Source of the DNA: CAYSVN01 sp964434585
GTDB taxonomy: Bacteria; Patescibacteriota; Gracilibacteria; Peribacterales; Peribacteraceae
NCBI GenBank assembly: GCA_964434585.1
Contig: CAYSVN010000022.1
Coordinates: 1-16,607, forward strand
DNA: 16,607 nucleotides
Reading direction: 5' to 3'
The position numbers and the translations under genes are program-made. Below the pieces are notes generated by a model. It had not been told where the DNA came from. It searched no databases and worked only from the letters and a program-made list of their open reading frames with translations. Below, piece by piece: positions 11,838 to 16,607 of this stretch (position 1 is the stretch's first letter; the number at the start of each line of letters is the position of its first letter).

Positions 11838-14800
11838 ATTTTTTCTTCGTCTTCTTTTTTTCTTTATAAACTAGAATGTCATCTGTAAGCGCTTCAACTA
11901 CTGCGCGCACGTTTACATCTGTTAATTGAGTTACTGGTAGCCGGACACTCATACCAGAAATTTGCCATTTAGGATTATGAGCAATTAGTTTAATAATATG
12001 ATCTGCCATTACATTTTCAGAAAATGTAAGAACAATGTGTGGCACTTTACTGATAATTTCTTGCTTAATTTTTGCAATACGCCCATAACGGCAAGCAAGT
12101 TTAAGTTTAAGGATAGCAAATAAATTAAGAGCTTCCTCTGGTAATTGGCCGTACTCTGCTATTAGATCTTGCTCGAATTCTTGTAAAATTTCTTCGTCAC
12201 TACTACCAGCAAGTTTTTGGTAGATAGAAATTTTTTCGTGCATATCTGGGATGTAATAACTTGGAATTAACGCCTCTATTGGCAGTAAAATCTCGGTGTT
12301 AATATCGTCAAAGGTATGTACGTCGTTACCAGCTTCTAATTCTGCCACTGCTTTTTTAAGCATGCGTAGGTAGTGACTTACTCCTACTGTGTTCATAGAA
12401 CCAGCTTGGTGAGAGCCTAAAATTTCTCCTGCTCCACGAATTTCTAAATCTTTCATCGCTACTTGGAATCCACTACCAAGCTCACAAGCTTCTACAATTG
12501 CTCGAAGCCGTTTACGTGCATCGTCTTTTAGTTTTTGCCCATGATATAAAAAGTAGGCAAACGCTTGGCGTTTTCCACGACCAACACGGCCACGTAATTG
12601 GTAAAGCTGGCTTAAGCCAAAGTTTTCTGCTTTATTAATAATAAGCGTATTTGCATTTGGTAAATCGATACCATTTTCTACAATTGTAGAACTTACCAGT
12701 ACGTTATATTTCCCTTTTTTAAAGGCGGTAATACGCTTTTCTAGGTCTTCTGGTTTTAGTTGTCCATGGGCTACTATAAATCTCCCTTCTGGAATAAGGG
12801 TTTGTAATTTTTCTGCAAAGGCACCAATGGTTTCTACACGGTTGTGTAAAACGTACACCTGTCCATGCCTATCGATTTCGTGGCGAATTGCTTTAATTAT
12901 TAACGCCTCCGAAAATTTACGAACCTCAGTAATAATAGGTAAACGACCAGGAGGTGGAGTGGTAATGGTAGTAATATCACGTAGTTTATGGAGTCCTAAA
13001 TTAAGTGTTCTTGGAATAGGGGTAGCGGTTAATGTTAAAATATCCACTGAAGCACGCATATTTTTTAGGGCTTCTTTTTGTTTAACACCAAAGCGTTGTT
13101 CTTCATCAATTATTACTAATCCAAGGTTATGAAACTTAACATCTGGCTGTAGTAACCTGTGGGTTCCTACCACAATATCTATATCTCCTTTACGGGCTTG
13201 CTCTATGGTTTCGCGTTGTTGAGCTGGAGTTCTAAACCGGCTAAGCATACCAATACGAACATTAAAATCCGCCATGCGCTCCTGAAAATTTTTAAAGTGC
13301 TGGTCTACTAAAATAGTAATAGGTGCTAGCACTGCTACTTGTTTACCAGACTGCACCGCTTTAAAAGCAGCACGCATAGCAATTTCTGTTTTACCAAACC
13401 CTACATCTCCACAAATAAGCCTATCCATTGGTTGCTCTCGTTCCATATCGTTTTTAATGTCTTCTATTGCTTTCATTTGCCCTGGAGTTTCTTGGTAAGG
13501 GAACGCTTTTTCAAAATCTTTTTGTTTTTGGTTATCATCATCGTACTTATGCCCCCTAGCCTTAGCGCGCTCGGCATAAAGCTTAAGAAGTTCTTTGGCA
13601 ATTTTTTTTGTTTCTTGTGCAACTTTAGCAGTAGCTTTTTTCCACTCTTGAGTTCCAAGTCTGGTTAGTTTTGGCTCGTCGCCTTCCTCATATACAAACT
13701 TACTAAGCTTGTCCGCTTGGTGCACGGGTATAAATAACTTATCACCTTCGGCGTAGTGGATTTCTAAGTACTCTCGCAGGGTGTTGTCTATCTCTTTCTG
13801 ACACATACCATCAAAATGCCCAATACCATGTTCTAGGTGCACTATGTAGTCTCCAGGGGTTAATGATGTAACAAAGTCGAGTGCTAACTTTTGAACATTT
13901 TTATTTTTACTAACTTTTTTTAACGAGAAAATTTCACGGTCTGTTAATAGTGCAATATTTAGCTCTGGGTTTTGGAGTGAGTGTGGAAGTAGGTCGTTTT
14001 CCTCGGCGGGAATAATAGTAATAGCATTTTCACGCGGAGTATTAAGGTTATATGGAATTTTTTCCTCTTTAAAAATACCCTCTAACTCTTTAGCGCGCTT
14101 ACTTACAATAACCAGGCTCCACTTTTGGGCAATTTTATCACGCAGATCATTAAGAAAGTCAGTTAGAGTATAAAACTTTAATACTGATAAATACCGCATG
14201 TGCACATGGTGGTCTTGATCTTCTGGAAAGGGAGTGAATCGAAGGGTGGTATGTGTTAGCGGTGTTTCTATATCATCTTGGTCATCTAATACCAGCAGTG
14301 TATCTAATGGTAGTTGCTGCGAAAATGTTGTAGTTGTTTTTGTTGCTGCTGGGTAAATAACAAGTGGTTTTTTCGAAACCTCGGTATTACCAGCATTATA
14401 TTTATCAACGATATAAATAGATTCTATAACATCAAAATTAAGATTAACCCTAAAAGGATGTTCGTGTTGTAGAGGAAAAATATCTAGACTATCACCAGTT
14501 CTACGATATTGTCCTGGCTCAAGCACAAGGTCATTACCGTGTTCGTAACCTAAAGATATTAAGATTTCGACTAGTTTTGTAAATTCAATTTTTTCGTTTT
14601 GCTTTAATATTAAAGAACCTTCTTTTAATTCGTTAAAACTACAAACCTCACTACTAAACACCTCGTTTGTACAAATAGTAATTGTGTTTTTACTGCTTAT
14701 AAACCGTAGTAAATCTCCCTGGTTTACCTCTTCATCTTGTAAGGTAATTGTGTGTACGTCTTTCTCAAAAAATTCTAACCAGTGTGCAAGGTTAGTAAGT

Positions 14801-14979
14801 TGCTCATTATTTTCGGTTACAATAAGAGTTTTTACTGGTTGAAAATTTAAAAATGTACTAATAAGTAATGTTTTAGCTGTTTCGTTAGCTGCACCGGAAA
14901 TAAGCAATCTTCGTTTATCAAAAAGAAGTTGTGTTATATCTTGATGGGTGGTTTTGCCTAAAAGTATACTAGGTTTCAT
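11836..14979 (-). CDS. mfd: Mfd transcription-repair coupling factor
   Basis: Encodes 1047 residues of the ATP-dependent translocase that removes RNA polymerase stalled at DNA lesions and recruits UvrA. Seen in order: an N-terminal UvrB-like module (about 1-330) expected to bind UvrA, the CarD-like RNA polymerase interaction domain beginning PGDYIVHLEHGIGHFDGM (about 368), the RecG-like translocase with Walker A GDVGFGKTE (about 523), DEEQ box IDEEQRFGVKQKE (about 622) and TLTATPIPRTL, then NGIDLPNANTLIINKAENFG, GRVGRGKRQAFAYFLY, and the C-terminal TRCF domain (about 895-1020). It is roughly 100 residues shorter than the E. coli protein, mostly through a trimmed N-terminal part. The Lys-rich end KEKKKTKKK is unusual. 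A TATAAC hexamer 8 bases before the ATG suggests a near-leaderless mRNA. Its repair partner UvrB lies nearby on the other strand. Confidence 0.97.
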   Translation of the reverse strand: MKPSILLGKTTHQDITQLLFDKRRLLISGAANETAKTLLISTFLNFQPVKTLIVTENNEQLTNLAHWLEFFEKDVHTITLQDEEVNQGDLLRFISSKNTITICTNEVFSSEVCSFNELKEGSLILKQNEKIEFTKLVEILISLGYEHGNDLVLEPGQYRRTGDSLDIFPLQHEHPFRVNLNFDVIESIYIVDKYNAGNTEVSKKPLVIYPAATKTTTTFSQQLPLDTLLVLDDQDDIETPLTHTTLRFTPFPEDQDHHVHMRYLSVLKFYTLTDFLNDLRDKIAQKWSLVIVSKRAKELEGIFKEEKIPYNLNTPRENAITIIPAEENDLLPHSLQNPELNIALLTDREIFSLKKVSKNKNVQKLALDFVTSLTPGDYIVHLEHGIGHFDGMCQKEIDNTLREYLEIHYAEGDKLFIPVHQADKLSKFVYEEGDEPKLTRLGTQEWKKATAKVAQETKKIAKELLKLYAERAKARGHKYDDDNQKQKDFEKAFPYQETPGQMKAIEDIKNDMEREQPMDRLICGDVGFGKTEIAMRAAFKAVQSGKQVAVLAPITILVDQHFKNFQERMADFNVRIGMLSRFRTPAQQRETIEQARKGDIDIVVGTHRLLQPDVKFHNLGLVIIDEEQRFGVKQKEALKNMRASVDILTLTATPIPRTLNLGLHKLRDITTITTPPPGRLPIITEVRKFSEALIIKAIRHEIDRHGQVYVLHNRVETIGAFAEKLQTLIPEGRFIVAHGQLKPEDLEKRITAFKKGKYNVLVSSTIVENGIDLPNANTLIINKAENFGLSQLYQLRGRVGRGKRQAFAYFLYHGQKLKDDARKRLRAIVEACELGSGFQVAMKDLEIRGAGEILGSHQAGSMNTVGVSHYLRMLKKAVAELEAGNDVHTFDDINTEILLPIEALIPSYYIPDMHEKISIYQKLAGSSDEEILQEFEQDLIAEYGQLPEEALNLFAILKLKLACRYGRIAKIKQEIISKVPHIVLTFSENVMADHIIKLIAHNPKWQISGMSVRLPVTQLTDVNVRAVVEALTDDILVYKEKKKTKKK

Positions 14980-14987
14980 TTTTAGTT

Positions 14988-14993
14988 GTTATA
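14988..14993 (-). promoter_or_regulatory. -10 element of mfd
   Basis: TATAAC on the minus strand ends 8 bases before the mfd ATG; no convincing -35 is present. The predicted leader is one or two bases. Confidence 0.45.
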
Positions 14994-14998
14994 AGTTT

Positions 14999-15021
14999 AA
15001 AAAGGTAACAGTATTGTTCCT
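14999..15021 (-). terminator. Possible terminator of dnaN
   Basis: On the minus strand AGGAACA pairs with TGTTACCT around ATAC, with one bulged A, followed by a run of T (complement of 14999-15003). It is short and lies just before the mfd -10, so it could instead be part of mfd control. Confidence 0.35.
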
Positions 15022-15041
15022 GGTTGTTTTAAGGTTTTTTA

Positions 15042-15058
15042 AATGTTCGATAATGTTC
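15042..15058. repeat. Direct repeat AATGTTC, 10-base period
   Basis: AATGTTC occurs at 15042-15048 and 15052-15058, exactly one helical turn apart, between dnaN and mfd. GTTC-N6-GTTC resembles the GTTC-N7-GTTC LexA operator of alphaproteobacteria except for a one-base-shorter spacer. Confidence 0.35.
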
Positions 15059-15083
15059 ATAAGTCTTTTATTTTACACTTAAA

Positions 15084-16208
15084 TTATTCCTGGATTCGCA
15101 GTGGCATCATTAAGTGCATAAAGCTACTGACATCTGGGTTGCGTAAAATAGCTGGTTTTGTATTATTAATCAATTCTATTTGCACTTCCTTGTTTGGTAA
15201 ATGACTTAAAAATTCAATAAGCTGAATAGAGTTTAAAGCAATTTTAATTTCATCTTCGTTTCCTGGTTTTTTTACACTAATTGGAATAGTAATTTCATCA
15301 GAACCTGCTTGGGTTTGATATGTTTTAATGTGTAAATTACCTTCTTTAGAAAAAGTATATGTTAAATTATTATTTGTTTCTTTTGCAAAGTAATGAAGTC
15401 GTTTTACTCCGTTAAGCAATGCAGCTGTTTCACAAATAATAACTGTCTCTGATTCTGTTGGGATAATTTGTTTATAGTTTGGATATTTAGCATCAATAAC
15501 ACGAGAGATTAACCTTGTGTTACCAATTACAAATCCAACCTGTTGTCCATCACTCATCATTGTTAACTGGTCATCTCCATCATTGTGGCTAAGGGCGTAT
15601 TGTAATTCTTCTAATACTTTTACAGGAATAATAACATCTGGCGCATCTTCAGTTGAAGGTAGTGGTAATGTAAATAAAGAAAGCCTAAAACTATCTGTTG
15701 CTACAATATTTAAACTACTTTCATCTGATTGAAAGTAAGCACCAGTAAGCGCTGGTCGTAATGCACTTCTTGCAGCTGCATAAAGTACATAGTCAAATGC
15801 TTGTTTTATATCTTTTGGTGCTAAGGTGTATGTTTTACCATTATTTAAACTAGCAATGTTAGGAAAATCACCTTCATTACCTCCTTGTAATACTGCTTTA
15901 CCGTTTGGGGTAGTACATGTTAATTCGTTCTCTTTGGTTTTTTCTAATGTAATAATATCCGTTTTACTATATTGAACTGTGTTTAAAAGCGCCTTTGCTG
16001 GAATAGTAATACTTCCATCAACACTATCATTTACTAATAAGTCTAATTGCACACTTACCTCTAAATCTGTTGCAAGTAGTACTAGTTTTTCACCTTCTAT
16101 TTTTAAAAGGATGTGCTCTAAAATTGGCAATGTGCTATTTCCGGAAATTACTCGGGAAACTTGGGAAATTGCACTGTGTAATGCGCCGGTACTGCAAACA
16201 CCTTTCAT
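15084..16208 (-). CDS. dnaN: DNA polymerase III beta subunit (sliding clamp)
   Basis: Encodes 374 residues of the ring-shaped homodimeric clamp that tethers replicative polymerase to DNA. Three similar clamp domains are expected at about 1-120, 125-245 and 246-374. Landmarks include FPNIASL near the end of domain 1, the hydrophobic-pocket segment ATDSFRLSLF (about 168-177), RLISRVIDAKYPNYKQIIP (about 235-253), and the C-terminus MHLMMPLRIQE, which lines the protein-binding pocket in known clamps. ATG 16206-16208 is preceded at 9 bases by TATAAT and has no Shine-Dalgarno. The DnaA-box-like sites upstream place this gene beside a probable replication origin, as dnaN is in many bacteria. Confidence 0.97.
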   Translation of the reverse strand: MKGVCSTGALHSAISQVSRVISGNSTLPILEHILLKIEGEKLVLLATDLEVSVQLDLLVNDSVDGSITIPAKALLNTVQYSKTDIITLEKTKENELTCTTPNGKAVLQGGNEGDFPNIASLNNGKTYTLAPKDIKQAFDYVLYAAARSALRPALTGAYFQSDESSLNIVATDSFRLSLFTLPLPSTEDAPDVIIPVKVLEELQYALSHNDGDDQLTMMSDGQQVGFVIGNTRLISRVIDAKYPNYKQIIPTESETVIICETAALLNGVKRLHYFAKETNNNLTYTFSKEGNLHIKTYQTQAGSDEITIPISVKKPGNEDEIKIALNSIQLIEFLSHLPNKEVQIELINNTKPAILRNPDVSSFMHLMMPLRIQE

Positions 16209-16246
16209 AGGAGATGAATTATAGAGAATTTTTTCTTGTTTGTCTT
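16209..16246 (-). promoter_or_regulatory. dnaN promoter
   Basis: On the minus strand consensus TATAAT (16218-16223) ends 9 bases before the ATG, with AAGACA (16241-16246, 4 of 6) 17 bases upstream. Predicted leader is two or three bases. Confidence 0.6.
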
Positions 16247-16607
16247 GTATAAATTTAAAAAATCTTTTTCTTATTCATATTTTAATTTTAAAAATATAAT
16301 TGAAATTTTATTTTTTAACTTACAAACACTTATCCACTTTTTATTTTCCTTATTAGATAGTTAATAAAAAATATTTATTTAAATAGTAATAATAGAAGGG
16401 TCTATTTATTTGTGTAAAAATTTGGTGTAATACTATGGATAACTTGCCAAGAGTACTTTTTGTGTTCTTTTAGTTTTTTGTTTATAGTAAGCGGTTAAAT
16501 TAATTTGTAAAAATATTAATGTTCTAAATTTTTGGTTTGCTGTAAATGTGGAAAACTTGTTGAAGACATAGCGTGTACTATATAAGGTTCACAATAGTTG
16601 TTCAATC
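16247..16607. other. Probable oriC region with DnaA-box-like sites
   Basis: This strongly AT-rich, gene-free stretch upstream of dnaN holds several matches to the DnaA box TTATCCACA: TTATCCACT (16330-16338, 8 of 9), TTATCCATA on the minus strand (16434-16442, 8 of 9), TTTTCCACA on the minus strand (16547-16555, 8 of 9) and TTTTACACA on the minus strand (16411-16419, 7 of 9). Runs of A/T at about 16250-16320 and 16360-16400 could serve as the unwinding element. Position next to dnaN supports an origin. dnaA itself is not in the window. Confidence 0.6.
16557..16584 (+). promoter_or_regulatory. Rightward promoter at the window edge
   Basis: TTGTTG (16557-16562) and TATATA (16579-16584) are 16 bases apart, predicting transcription to the right from about 16591 into a gene outside the window. 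A DnaA-box-like site (16547-16555) abuts the -35, as at autoregulated dnaA promoters, but the gene is unseen. Confidence 0.4.

Noticed and set aside
13339..13668. 109-codon plus-strand frame inside mfd
   Set aside because: It is antisense to the conserved translocase domain of mfd and has no independent signals.
1..16607. tRNA or rRNA genes, or a CRISPR array
   Set aside because: No tRNA cloverleaf or T-loop motif was seen in the gaps, no rRNA segment beyond a 12-14-base resemblance at 11231-11244, and no regularly spaced repeats.

Overview
The window reads as AT-rich, gene-dense bacterial chromosome from a reduced-genome lineage. Short intergenic gaps, overlapping convergent stop codons, housekeeping genes on both strands and several promoters placed so that transcripts would start on the start codon fit a member of the Candidate Phyla Radiation (Patescibacteria). 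That placement is inference from style and gene content; no ribosomal RNA is present to confirm it. The standard genetic code works throughout, and no recognised gene ends in TGA.

Layout, left to right. 27-1292 (+) is a UDP-N-acetylhexosamine-type sugar dehydrogenase. Its stop codon overlaps that of secA (1289-3970, -), the preprotein translocase ATPase. An unrecognised 228-residue protein (4047-4733, +) overlaps the end of a small M50 membrane metalloprotease (4726-5346, -). Divergently from that, 5519-6274 (+) encodes a membrane-anchored TPR protein. 6275-7024 has no convincing protein gene. It holds roughly 550 bases with many RNA-like helices and repeated motifs, best explained as an unrecognised structured RNA, followed by a REP-like inverted repeat. 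folC (7025-8260, -) follows. Upstream of folC is a tiny complete-looking transcription unit on the minus strand: promoter, strong ribosome binding site, six-codon ORF, hairpin and intrinsic terminator. Next to it are a perfect 15-bp GC-rich inverted repeat and a possible TnpB scrap. uvrB (8768-10744, +) and a 119-residue unknown protein (10797-11156, +) come next. A two-helix membrane protein (11219-11410, -) has its own promoter and terminator. csrA (11579-11785, +) has a hairpin at the predicted 5' end of its mRNA. mfd (11836-14979, -) and dnaN (15084-16208, -) follow. The last 400 bases are very AT-rich with DnaA-box-like sites, consistent with oriC.

Functionally, UvrB and Mfd belong to nucleotide excision repair and its coupling to stalled transcription. 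DnaN and the putative origin belong to replication start, and SecA to export. FolC makes (poly)glutamylated folates, the sugar dehydrogenase feeds surface polysaccharide synthesis, and CsrA is a post-transcriptional regulator.

The two observations most worth following are the structured RNA region at 6281-6822 and the recurring promoter geometry. At four genes (M50 protease, TPR protein, folC, 119-residue protein) the -10 hexamer ends exactly 6 bases before the start codon, implying leaderless mRNAs. csrA, the small membrane protein and the six-codon ORF instead have longer leaders with Shine-Dalgarno sites.
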